A DNA stretch of 43,487 bases. Source: Bryobacterales bacterium (GTDB taxonomy: Bacteria; Acidobacteriota; Terriglobia; Bryobacterales; Bryobacteraceae). The position numbers were made by a program, and so were the translations under genes. The stretch is taken from NCBI GenBank assembly GCA_020851655.1, contig JADZCI010000139.1, positions 1-43,487 of the forward strand, read 5' to 3'. Of this stretch, positions 1-8,795 are shown piece by piece. The notes under the pieces are model-generated. The model did not search any database. It was not told the DNA's origin and saw only the letters and a list, made by a program, of their open reading frames with translations. Within the stretch, counting starts at the first letter, position 1, and each line of letters opens with the position of its first letter.

Positions 1-1142
1 CAACCCTTCGTCATCAAGGCGTCGCGCGCCCGGAGGGCTGCCGCCCGGGCTTCCTCGGGCGTGGCCGCCAACGCGGTCAAGTGGCCCATCTTGCGTCCCG
101 GACGCGGTTCGAGTTTGCCGTAGAGGTGCAGTTTGACGTTGGGTACGGCGCAGGCCATGGCCCAGTTCGGTTCGCCCGGTTCCCAGATGTCGCCCAGGAG
201 ATTGGCCATGGCGGCGGGCCGCAGCAGGTCGGTGGCGCCGAGCGGCAAGCCGCAAACCGCGCGAAGCTGCTGTTCAAACTGGCTGGTGAGGCAGGCGTCG
301 AACGTGAAATGGCCGGAGTTGTGCGGCCGCGGCGCCAGCTCGTTGACGCGGAGCCGGCCATCCCGTCCCAGAAAAAACTCGACGCACAGGACGCCGGTCA
401 CATCCAACGTCTCCAGAATGGCGCGCGTGATTTCGACGGCTTCCGAGTAAACCTTGCCGCTGACTCCGGCTGGCGCCGTGGTCACGTCGAGAATGTGATT
501 ACGGTGTTCGTTATCGGCCACGCCGTAATGCGCGAAACTCCCATCCATGCCGCGCGCCGCCACGACCGAAACTTCGCGCTCAAAATCGATAAAACCTTCC
601 AGCACGGCTTCCTGGCCCTGCATCGAATCCCAGGCCGGACCGGCATCGTCCGGAACGAGGATCTCGCATTGCCCTTTTCCGTCATAGCCGAACCCGGCGG
701 TTTTCAGAATCGCCGGGCAGCCAATATCCCGCAACGCCACGGCCAGATCTTCGAGCGAAGCGATGCGGCGAAACGGGGCGTGGGGAAAGCCGTGTTGATG
801 CAGGAAGGTCTTTTCGCGGAGGCGGTGCTGGGTCACATGCAGGACGTTGCCCGCGGGCCTCACCGGCGCCATCTCGGCGGCCGCCCGAGCTGTGGCGGCG
901 GGAACATTCTCAAACTCGAACGTCACCACTTGCACGCGCGACGCGAAGGCGCGCACTTCATCCAGGTCGTCGTAGGAAGCCCGGACTTCAACGTCGGCCA
1001 CCTGGCCGGTGGGCGTATCGGCATCCGGCGAGAAGGTGTGCACACGGTAACCCATGCGCCGCGCCGCGATGGCAAACATCCGGCCGAGTTGCCCGCTGCC
1101 AAGCACGCCGACTGCCGCGCCCGGGCCGATCGGAGAACTCAC
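1..1142 (-). CDS. purK: 5-(carboxyamino)imidazole ribonucleotide synthase (N5-CAIR synthetase)
   Basis: ATP-grasp enzyme of de novo purine synthesis that carboxylates AIR to N5-CAIR with ATP and bicarbonate, feeding PurE. I translated the minus strand from a GTG at 1142. The N-terminus shows the PurK fingerprint [11 protein letters not shown], followed by VTFEFENVP, an ATP-grasp stretch with [13 protein letters not shown], and [14 protein letters not shown] near the C-terminus, all typical of the family. About 380 residues are visible; the last codons read M-T-K-G followed by TG at the window edge, so the stop codon (TGA) is probably only one base outside. The GTG overlaps the purE stop as GTGA, indicating translational coupling in an icd-purE-purK order. 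Confidence 0.95.
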   Translation of the reverse strand, partial: MSSPIGPGAAVGVLGSGQLGRMFAIAARRMGYRVHTFSPDADTPTGQVADVEVRASYDDLDEVRAFASRVQVVTFEFENVPAATARAAAEMAPVRPAGNVLHVTQHRLREKTFLHQHGFPHAPFRRIASLEDLAVALRDIGCPAILKTAGFGYDGKGQCEILVPDDAGPAWDSMQGQEAVLEGFIDFEREVSVVAARGMDGSFAHYGVADNEHRNHILDVTTAPAGVSGKVYSEAVEITRAILETLDVTGVLCVEFFLGRDGRLRVNELAPRPHNSGHFTFDACLTSQFEQQLRAVCGLPLGATDLLRPAAMANLLGDIWEPGEPNWAMACAVPNVKLHLYGKLEPRPGRKMGHLTALAATPEEARAAALRARDALMTKG

Positions 1143-1630
1143 GGCAATTTGACCAGCAGCACCTTTTCCGTCTGCTTCTTGCGAAACTCCGCCAGCTTGG
1201 AAGCCAGCGGCGGCCTGGAAAGGGAGAGGATCGATACGGCGAGCAATCCCGCGTTTGTCGCCCCGGCTTTGCCGATGGCCAAAGCCGCCACGGGAATTCC
1301 TCCCGGCATCTGCACAATGGAAAGCAGCGAATCCAGGCCGTTCAGCGCCTTGCTCTGCACCGGAACGCCGAGTACGGGCAGCGTGGTGTGCGAAGCGACC
1401 ATACCCGGAAGGTGCGCCGCGCCGCCCGCGCCGGCGATGATCACCTCGAGTCCGCGGCCGCGCGCTCCTTTGGCGTACTCCGCCATGCGGTCGGGCGTGC
1501 GGTGAGCCGACACCACCTGCTTCTCGTAGGGAACATCAAACTCCTCCAGGACAGCGCAGGCGTGTTGCAGCGTCTCCCAATCGGAGACGCTGCCCATGAT
1601 GACACCGGCCAGGGGTTTGATCTCTGCCAC
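1139..1630 (-). CDS. purE: N5-carboxyaminoimidazole ribonucleotide mutase
   Basis: Cytosolic mutase that converts N5-CAIR to CAIR, the step after PurK. The 163-residue length fits class I PurE. Family motifs are present: GSVSDW at residues 13-18 and the catalytic SAHRTP at 41-46, then a glycine/alanine-rich [10 protein letters not shown] loop and [28 protein letters not shown] core (only part quoted). The start is a GTG at 1630, 4 bp after the isocitrate dehydrogenase stop codon, and the end overlaps the purK GTG. It therefore sits in the middle of a tight three-gene operon. The presence of a purK partner supports the bacterial two-step route rather than a direct AIR carboxylase. Confidence 0.96.
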   Translation of the reverse strand: MAEIKPLAGVIMGSVSDWETLQHACAVLEEFDVPYEKQVVSAHRTPDRMAEYAKGARGRGLEVIIAGAGGAAHLPGMVASHTTLPVLGVPVQSKALNGLDSLLSIVQMPGGIPVAALAIGKAGATNAGLLAVSILSLSRPPLASKLAEFRKKQTEKVLLVKLP

Positions 1631-1634
1631 GCGT

Positions 1635-3101
1635 TTACTGGCCCTGACTGAGCGAATACCCGGCTTTGCCGTCGTAGTTGTACAGGTGTTCGGTCTTGTG
1701 AACGTCCAGGCTGGCCTGTTCGGCGCGGCTCAGCAGGTCGAGCACTTGCCGGAACGTCACGACCGGACTGGCGCCACGGCTCTGGAAGCGGCACCGCCAG
1801 GAGTCGCACGTGGCGGAGTCCGGCAGCGGGTCGGGATACACCTTGACCCCGCGATTCGAGATCATGACCAGCTTGAGCGCATCACCGGCAACGGCTTCGA
1901 GTTTCTTTCCGACGACGTTCGGGTCGGCGGGCGCGTGGTGCACATAGACGTCGACGCCGACCAGTTCGCGCTTGACCGCCGATGCCCGCGTTGCCCGGTC
2001 GACGGCCATTTGTGACGGCGCGGAACGGTAGCTTACGGGCTTCAGTTTCTCGGGCAGCGTGCCCAGACGCGCCACAATCGCTTCGCCGAACGCCTTGGTT
2101 CCCACAACCTGGGTGGTCAGCGGGTTGGGCGTGGTGGATTCACTCTTGGCGATATCGTAGGTGTGCACGCCATCCTCGATGGTCCTGAGAAACGCGTTGT
2201 GTATGGCTTCGGCAATGTCGGTCTGGTCGAGGTGCACCAGCATCATGACCGCGCCCAGAAGCAGGCCGGAGGGGTTGGCCTTGTTCTGTCCGGCGCGGCG
2301 CGGCGCCGAGCCGTGGATCGCTTCAAACATTGCGTACTTGGTGCCGATGTTGGCCGAACCAGCCAGCCCAACCGATCCGGCTATCTGGGCGGCGACGTCG
2401 GAGAGGATGTCGCCGTACAGGTTCGGCATCACGATGACATCGAACGCGCCCGGTGTGTCGGCGAGTTTCGCGGCGCCGATATCCACGATCCAGGATTCCT
2501 TCTCGATCGCGGGATACTCGGCCGCAACCTCGTCGAACACCTTGTGAAAAAGCCCGTCGGTGACCTTCATGATGTTGTCCTTCACAAAACAGGTCACCTT
2601 CTTCCGGTTGTTGCGGACCGCGTAGTCGAAGGCGTACCGCACGATGCGCTCACTGCCGGAACGGGTGATGACTTTGATGGCCTGGCATTGATCCGGCGTG
2701 TGCTGGTATTCGATGCCGGCGTACAGGTCTTCTTCGTTCTCGCGGACAATCACCACATCCATCCTCGGATGCTTGGTCGGAATGTAGGGGTCGTAAGCGA
2801 CGCAAGGGCGGACGTTGGCATAGAGGCCCAGAAGCTTGCGCGTGGTGACGTTCAGACTCTTATAGCCCCCGCCCTGGGGCGTGGTGATCGGAGCTTTGAG
2901 GAACACTTTGGTCCGCAGCAGGGAGTCAAGGGAACTTTTCTCGATTCCGGCGGTGTTGCCCCGCAGGTAGACCTTTTCACCGATCTCGATTTCTTCGATG
3001 TCGAGCCGCGCGCCGGATTCCTTGAGAATCGCCAGCGTGGCGTCCATGATTTCGGGGCCGATTCCGTCGCCGCGGGCGACCGTGATTGCTCTGCTTGCCA
3101 T
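1635..3101 (-). CDS. icd: isocitrate dehydrogenase, Thermus-type with C-terminal extra domain
   Basis: Oxidatively decarboxylates isocitrate to 2-oxoglutarate in the TCA cycle; probably NADP-dependent by family, although the coenzyme cannot be fixed from the motifs alone. The 488-residue protein has the beta-decarboxylating dehydrogenase core: GDGIGPEI near the N-terminus, [23 protein letters not shown] and FEAIHGSAP. Beyond about residue 350 it carries the additional C-terminal domain known from Thermus thermophilus IDH ([27 protein letters not shown]). I chose the ATG at 3101 ([13 protein letters not shown]) because upstream residues to 3152 look non-homologous. First gene of an icd-purE-purK run with only 4 bp to purE, an unusual pairing of TCA cycle and purine synthesis. 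Confidence 0.93.
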   Translation of the reverse strand: MASRAITVARGDGIGPEIMDATLAILKESGARLDIEEIEIGEKVYLRGNTAGIEKSSLDSLLRTKVFLKAPITTPQGGGYKSLNVTTRKLLGLYANVRPCVAYDPYIPTKHPRMDVVIVRENEEDLYAGIEYQHTPDQCQAIKVITRSGSERIVRYAFDYAVRNNRKKVTCFVKDNIMKVTDGLFHKVFDEVAAEYPAIEKESWIVDIGAAKLADTPGAFDVIVMPNLYGDILSDVAAQIAGSVGLAGSANIGTKYAMFEAIHGSAPRRAGQNKANPSGLLLGAVMMLVHLDQTDIAEAIHNAFLRTIEDGVHTYDIAKSESTTPNPLTTQVVGTKAFGEAIVARLGTLPEKLKPVSYRSAPSQMAVDRATRASAVKRELVGVDVYVHHAPADPNVVGKKLEAVAGDALKLVMISNRGVKVYPDPLPDSATCDSWRCRFQSRGASPVVTFRQVLDLLSRAEQASLDVHKTEHLYNYDGKAGYSLSQGQ

Positions 3102-3158
3102 GTTCGGAGGACCTTTCAGAAATGAATCTTCAAGAGTATCGTTGGGCGGCATGGCGAA

Positions 3159-5009
<1,851 letters not shown>

Positions 5010-5035
5010 TTCTTCTGTCCCACTACATGTTCGGG

Positions 5036-5058
5036 TAGAATACTCTGCCTAGAAGGGA
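5036..5058 (+). promoter_or_regulatory. -10 element and ribosome binding site for the 36-residue membrane peptide
   Basis: TAGAAT at 5036-5041 resembles a -10 hexamer and is followed by AGAAGGGA at 5051-5058, a strong Shine-Dalgarno sequence ending 5 nt before the TTG at 5064. The -35 region is weak. Confidence 0.45.
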
Positions 5059-5063
5059 TTCCA

Positions 5064-5174
5064 TTGGATCAAGAGACCGTCAAGATTGTCGCCGGGGTGC
5101 TTTGTCTCCTGGTGATCGGCGTCATCATTTTACGCCGGAGGAACAAGAAGAAGAATCGCCCGGACGACTTCTAG
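5064..5174 (+). CDS. 36-residue single-pass membrane protein
   Basis: A short gene with a TTG start, 36 codons and TAG stop. The peptide begins M-D-Q-E-T-V-K, has one hydrophobic helix at about residues 8-23 (IVAGVLCLLVIGVIIL), then a strongly basic tail (RRRNKKKNRP) and ends DDF. The basic cluster directly after the helix predicts N-out/C-in insertion. The AGAAGGGA ribosome binding site and a -10-like TAGAAT just upstream support real expression. Short proteins of this layout, helix plus basic tail, are familiar from acidobacterial genomes as unnamed open reading frames, but I cannot assign a function. It lies between mdh and the SET-domain gene on the same strand. Confidence 0.65.
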   Translation: MDQETVKIVAGVLCLLVIGVIILRRRNKKKNRPDDF

Positions 5175-5226
5175 GCTCGAGAACCGGATGCCGCAAGCGG
5201 ATCCGGGATGACACACGCTTTGCTGT

Positions 5227-5718
5227 ATGGCCGACCCCGCTCTTTTGTTGGAACAGACACCTCGCCTCGACCCCAGGCACACCCCATTCCAGTTACGGAT
5301 TGCGCGCTCCGGCATCCATCGCTGGGGTGTCTTTGCCGGGGAGTTCATTCCCAAAGGCCGCAAGATCATCGAGTACACAGGGGAACGCATCAGCCGGCGC
5401 GAAACCAAGAAGCGGGCCGAGCGCGAGTTCAATTATCTCTTCACCCTGGACGCCTATTGGACCATCGACGGATCGGTGGGCGGCAGCGGCGCCGAATACA
5501 TCAACCACTGCTGCGAGCCGAACTGCTATTCCTACATCACCAACGGGCACATCCTTTACATGGCCAGGCAGGACATTCATCCGGGTGAGGAACTGACGAT
5601 CGACTACCGGTTTGAACCGAACGTCGAACGGACGCCCTGCCATTGCGGCGCGCCGGCGTGCCGGGGCACAATTAACCGGCTTAAGGAAAAGCCGCCTTCC
5701 CGGCGAAAGGCAGGTTAG
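5227..5718 (+). CDS. SET-domain protein-lysine N-methyltransferase
   Basis: S-adenosylmethionine-dependent lysine methyltransferase of the SET family, a mostly eukaryotic fold found sporadically in bacteria. The 163-residue protein is a minimal SET domain: SGIHRWGVFA at 28-37 (SAM-binding N-SET motif), IIEYTGE around 47-53, the pseudoknot motif NHCCEPNC at 93-100, ELTIDY at 122-127, and a post-SET zinc motif C138-x-C140-x4-C145 that together with Cys100 can hold a zinc ion. No other domain is attached. Target protein unknown: self, ribosomal or a chromatin-like protein are all possible. Its 3' end overlaps the convergent enolase-like gene by 38 bp. No clear ribosome binding site precedes the ATG. 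Confidence 0.87.
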   Translation: MADPALLLEQTPRLDPRHTPFQLRIARSGIHRWGVFAGEFIPKGRKIIEYTGERISRRETKKRAEREFNYLFTLDAYWTIDGSVGGSGAEYINHCCEPNCYSYITNGHILYMARQDIHPGEELTIDYRFEPNVERTPCHCGAPACRGTINRLKEKPPSRRKAG

Positions 5719-6964
5719 CGTCCCGCTCGATTCTGAGCAGCCGGTTGTATTTGGCCAGCCGCTCGGAACGGGTGATCGAGCCCACTTTGATCTGGCCGGC
5801 GCCCGAGGCGACCGCCAGGTCCGCCAGGAAGGAATCTTCGGTTTCTCCACTGCGCGCCGAAACCACGGCGCTGAACCCCGCCTCGCGCGCCATGCGCAGC
5901 ACTTCGAACGTCTCAGTAAGCGTGCCAATCTGGTTCATCTTGACCAGCACCGAGTTGGCGGCGCGGCTCTCGATGCCCCGCCGGAGTCTGGCCGGATTGG
6001 TCGTAAAGAAGTCGTCGCCGACGATCTGCACCGTCTTTCCGAGACGCTCCGTCAGGAGACGCCAGCCCTCCCAATCGTCCTGGTCGAGGCCGTCCTCGAT
6101 CGACTTGACCGGATACAAGCCGCACCAGCGGCGCAGCAGATCGACCATTTCCGCCGGCGTGAGGCTGCGCCCCTCGGTGGCCAGGTGATACCTGCCCCCG
6201 CGGTAGAAGTGCGAGGAGGCCACGTCGAGCGCGATTGAAACCTGTTCGCCGGGCCGGTAGCCGGCGTTCTCGATGGCTTGCGTCAGGACGGCCAGAGCCA
6301 GTTCGTTCGATTCCAAACGCGGTCCCCAGCCGCCTTCGTCGGCCACACCGGTCAGCAGGCGCCCGCCGCGGACCAGGATCTCGTGCGCGGCCGCGTGAAT
6401 GGCCACCACCGCTCTCAACGCCTCGCTATAGCTGGGGAGACCGTGAGGAAGCGCGAGGAAATCCTGGAACTCGATGTTGCGGCCGGCGTGCAGCCCGCCG
6501 GAGAGGATGTTGACCATGGGCGCCGGCACGGCGGGCGAGGCGCCCGGGCCGAGCTCCGCCAGCGACTGCCAGAGCGGCTGTGAGCGCGCGAGGCTGAACG
6601 CCCGCCGCACGGCGCAACTGACCGCCAGAATCGCGTTGGCGCCTAAACGGGACTTGGACGGTGTGCCGTCCAACTCGATCATCCGGCGGTCGATCGCCGC
6701 CTGGTCTTCGGCCGCGGCGCCTCGCAACGCCTTGAGCAGTTCGCCTTCGACCGAAGCGACGGCTCGCCGGACACCCTTGCCCGCGTACCTCGAGGGGTCG
6801 CCGTCGCGGAGTTCGACGGCTTCATGCCGCCCGGTTGAGGCGCCCGAAGGCGCCTGTGCCGTCGCCGCGGTTCCGTCCGAAAGGACCGCCTCCACCTCGA
6901 TGGTGGGCGTTCCGCGTGAGTCCAGGATTTCTAGCGCGCGCAAGGAGTGAATCGTCAGGCTCAT
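5681..6964 (-). CDS. divergent enolase (phosphopyruvate hydratase) paralogue
   Basis: Enolase superfamily, 427 residues, closest in layout to true enolases. Preserved: EILDSRG and PSGASTG loops, VADEGGWGP (general acid/base Glu), metal-ligand regions IALDVASS, KSIEDGLDQ and VGDD, the catalytic Lys in LVKMNQIGTLTET, and the substrate Lys in GAGQIKVGSITRSERLAKYN. Changed: the invariant His of SHRSGETED is Ala370 (SARSGETED), Glu of QEF is Asp168 (QDF), and NIINGG reads NILSGG. It may still be a working enolase, or act on a related substrate. ATG 6964 overlaps the upstream kinase stop as ATGA, so expression is coupled. The 3' end overlaps the SET gene antiparallel. Whether the genome has a canonical eno elsewhere is decisive for its role. 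Confidence 0.85.
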   Translation of the reverse strand: MSLTIHSLRALEILDSRGTPTIEVEAVLSDGTAATAQAPSGASTGRHEAVELRDGDPSRYAGKGVRRAVASVEGELLKALRGAAAEDQAAIDRRMIELDGTPSKSRLGANAILAVSCAVRRAFSLARSQPLWQSLAELGPGASPAVPAPMVNILSGGLHAGRNIEFQDFLALPHGLPSYSEALRAVVAIHAAAHEILVRGGRLLTGVADEGGWGPRLESNELALAVLTQAIENAGYRPGEQVSIALDVASSHFYRGGRYHLATEGRSLTPAEMVDLLRRWCGLYPVKSIEDGLDQDDWEGWRLLTERLGKTVQIVGDDFFTTNPARLRRGIESRAANSVLVKMNQIGTLTETFEVLRMAREAGFSAVVSARSGETEDSFLADLAVASGAGQIKVGSITRSERLAKYNRLLRIERDANLPFAGKAAFP

Positions 6965-7971
6965 GGGAAGATCGCCTCGAAAGCGGCATCCACGTTATCC
7001 GGCGGCGCCAGCAGAATCGCGCGCGCCGCCGCGCGAACGCGCGACTTGACGTCCGGCTCGGTGATGTACTCGGCCGGAGATTTTCCGTCGATGCGCGCCA
7101 GCATCAGCGCACCGAGGTGCCGCATTGCGGCGGGTTCAAACCAGGCAAAGCGCCCCGGCAATTCCGAGCGCACCTTGGCCCAGAACGCGGCCGCCAGCTT
7201 GCGGTATCCCGGCGCCCAGAGCGGGCGGTGAAACGCCTTGAGCACCAGGTGGCTGGTCAGGAATGCGGCGTCAAACGACGGGTCTCCGAAATGCACCACC
7301 TCGTAATCGATGAGGATCACCTGGCTGCCTGAAACCAGGAGGTTCTTGGGGCTGAAGTCGCCGTGGACGAGAGAAATCCGCCGCCCGGCACACTCAGCCA
7401 GTAGAGCATCAAAACTCTGTTTCAGATCGGGGTGGCGTGACGCCGTCGTCCGATAGTACGGGTCTAGCCGCAACTCCACAAATACGGATAGATCGCCAAA
7501 GGTCTTCTGCCACCCTGCCTTTTCTTCCGTGCTCAGGATCATAGTGGAAAGAAGCTGGCCTGTGGAACGCGCCGTGTCTTCGTCGATGACCCCCCCTAGC
7601 AGGAGCGACTTCCAGGGCAGCGAATCAGACGGCGCGGCCGACATGGCGAAAAGGTAGTTCTCGCGGTCTTCAAACAAGAAGCGGGGAACCGCCCCGGGCG
7701 GAAGCACCGGCGAGAGACTGACAATCGCCTGGGACTCCCGGAAGATACGCTCCGGCGTGCAAAACCAGTCTTCGGCCACCCGCAGTTTTCCCAGCGCCTG
7801 CTTGACCACGCAGCGCGTTCCCGGACCTTCGGCCAGCACGACCGTGTTGGAAACGCCGCCGCCGAGCGGCGTGAGGCGCAACAGCGGTAAAGGCACATTG
7901 AGCCGGCCGGCAAGATACGGCAACGCGGCCTCTGACGCCAGATCGAGCAACCCCGGATTATAGCAGCCCAT
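6961..7971 (-). CDS. APH/methylthioribose-kinase-like small-molecule phosphotransferase
   Basis: A 336-residue kinase of the aminoglycoside-phosphotransferase/choline-kinase fold. Visible: glycine-rich loop LGGGVSNTV, VVKQALGKLR with the ATP-binding lysine (this VKQAL stretch recalls 5-methylthioribose kinase MtnK), catalytic HGDFSPKNLLV, and the metal-binding aspartate in LIDYE followed by HFGDPSFDAAF. Substrate not deducible. It is translationally coupled to the enolase paralogue downstream (ATGA overlap). The start is uncertain: ATG 7971 has no usable leader because an extended -10 (TGCTATAAT) lies inside the first codons, and a TTG at 7950 sits where transcription would begin. Divergent from the regulator at 8095, which may control it. 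Confidence 0.78.
   Translation of the reverse strand: MGCYNPGLLDLASEAALPYLAGRLNVPLPLLRLTPLGGGVSNTVVLAEGPGTRCVVKQALGKLRVAEDWFCTPERIFRESQAIVSLSPVLPPGAVPRFLFEDRENYLFAMSAAPSDSLPWKSLLLGGVIDEDTARSTGQLLSTMILSTEEKAGWQKTFGDLSVFVELRLDPYYRTTASRHPDLKQSFDALLAECAGRRISLVHGDFSPKNLLVSGSQVILIDYEVVHFGDPSFDAAFLTSHLVLKAFHRPLWAPGYRKLAAAFWAKVRSELPGRFAWFEPAAMRHLGALMLARIDGKSPAEYITEPDVKSRVRAAARAILLAPPDNVDAAFEAIFP
7957..7962 (-). promoter_or_regulatory. extended -10 element at the start of the kinase gene
   Basis: On the minus strand TGCTATAAT forms an extended -10 (TGnTATAAT), with the hexamer at 7962-7957. It overlaps codons 4-5 of the longest kinase reading frame. The TTG at 7950 begins exactly 6 nt after the hexamer, the expected transcription start. 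Suggests a leaderless transcript beginning at that TTG. Confidence 0.5.
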
Positions 7972-8041
7972 CCTTCGATAACGCGGGCTTGTGGGGAGAG
8001 AAACGAAATGAGTTGGCGAGAGATTTCCGAGATCGGACGGC

Positions 8042-8080
8042 TACTAAGTACCTGAAGATCAGAACCTCAGAACGAGAGGG
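8042..8080 (+). repeat. short direct and inverted repeats in the kinase/regulator intergenic region
   Basis: The 123-bp gap between the divergent kinase and regulator genes holds a tandem direct repeat TCAGAACC/TCAGAACG and flanking GTACC...GGTAC arms. It could be an operator for the neighbouring LuxR-type regulator. Evidence is only the repeat and its position. Confidence 0.25.
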
Positions 8081-8094
8081 TACGTAGAAGCAAC

Positions 8095-8742
8095 GTGACG
8101 AGACTCGGATTTGTCGACACCCAACCCATGACCGCCGAAGGCGCCCGCGCGTGTTTGCAGGCGACCGGTGAATTTGATGGCGGCTGGATTGCCACCAACC
8201 TGGCGGCTGGGCTTTCAAAGATCCAACGCGAGACGCCGGACCTGGTGCTGTTGGACAAGGCGTTTGGCGTGAGCGCGGCCATGCGCGTTCTGGACGCCGC
8301 AAGGAAACTTCCGTCAGCGCCCCGCGTGATCATTTGGGGTGGAGCGGTGAGCGAATCCGAAGCTCTACAGTTTCTCCAGGGCGGCGCCCGCGGGATCCTG
8401 CGGCGGTCTGTGGATGCCGATGCGCTGCTGGCTTGCGTGCGTGGCGTTGCCGAGGGGTCGCGGTGGCTCGAGGATTGTGTCTTTCGCGATCCGGCGTCGG
8501 GGGACCGCGGCCGCCAGTTCGAACTCACTTCGCGTGAGCAGCAGGTTCTTCAGCTTGTCCAGTCGGGACTCAAGAACCGTGAGATCGCCTCGTCGCTAGG
8601 GATTCGCCCCGGCACCGTGAAGATTCACCTCAAGCACATCTTTGAAAAGACCGGCGTGCGGGGCAGGTACAGCCTGGCGCTCGACCTGATGCGCATCGAA
8701 GAGGTTGAGAAGGCCGACGCTTTAGGCGCAACTGCATCGTAG
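8095..8742 (+). CDS. NarL/LuxR-family response-regulator-like transcription factor with atypical receiver
   Basis: Two-domain DNA-binding regulator of 215 residues. Residues 1-120 have the receiver fold, with Asp54 in LVLLDKAFG at the phospho-acceptor site, but the usual second acidic residue near the N-terminus is missing (GFVDTQP), the switch Thr/Ser region reads IIWGGAVS and the conserved Lys region reads GILRRS without the expected lysine. Residues about 142-205 form a LuxR-type helix-turn-helix (LTSREQQVLQLV, NREIASSLGIRPGTVKIHLKHIFEKTGV). No sensor kinase gene is adjacent, so it may respond to something other than phosphorylation. GTG start at 8095. It lies between the divergent kinase-enolase pair and the TldD/TldE genes and could regulate either. 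Confidence 0.85.
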   Translation: MTRLGFVDTQPMTAEGARACLQATGEFDGGWIATNLAAGLSKIQRETPDLVLLDKAFGVSAAMRVLDAARKLPSAPRVIIWGGAVSESEALQFLQGGARGILRRSVDADALLACVRGVAEGSRWLEDCVFRDPASGDRGRQFELTSREQQVLQLVQSGLKNREIASSLGIRPGTVKIHLKHIFEKTGVRGRYSLALDLMRIEEVEKADALGATAS

Positions 8743-8783
8743 TACAGCCCTCGCACAGTCAAGGGTGCAAGACACTCGAATGT

Positions 8784-8789
8784 TATCCT
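8784..8789 (+). promoter_or_regulatory. -10-like element directly upstream of the TldD-like gene
   Basis: TATCCT ends 6 nt before the GTG at 8796, the spacing at which transcription would start on the first base of the start codon. No Shine-Dalgarno sequence is seen. Suggests a leaderless mRNA. Confidence 0.4.
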
Positions 8790-8795
8790 TGTGCT

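Noticed and set aside
81..1505. Long plus-strand open frame of 474 codons
   Set aside because: It is antisense to purK and purE, whose motifs are unmistakable on the minus strand; the plus translation is rich in Arg, His and Gly with no family likeness.
2163..3125. 320-codon plus-strand frame
   Set aside because: Antisense to the isocitrate dehydrogenase gene; composition is that of a GC-rich shadow.
7972..8094. Intergenic gap checked for a tRNA or small RNA
   Set aside because: No cloverleaf arms or T-loop GTTC consensus; only short repeats are visible.
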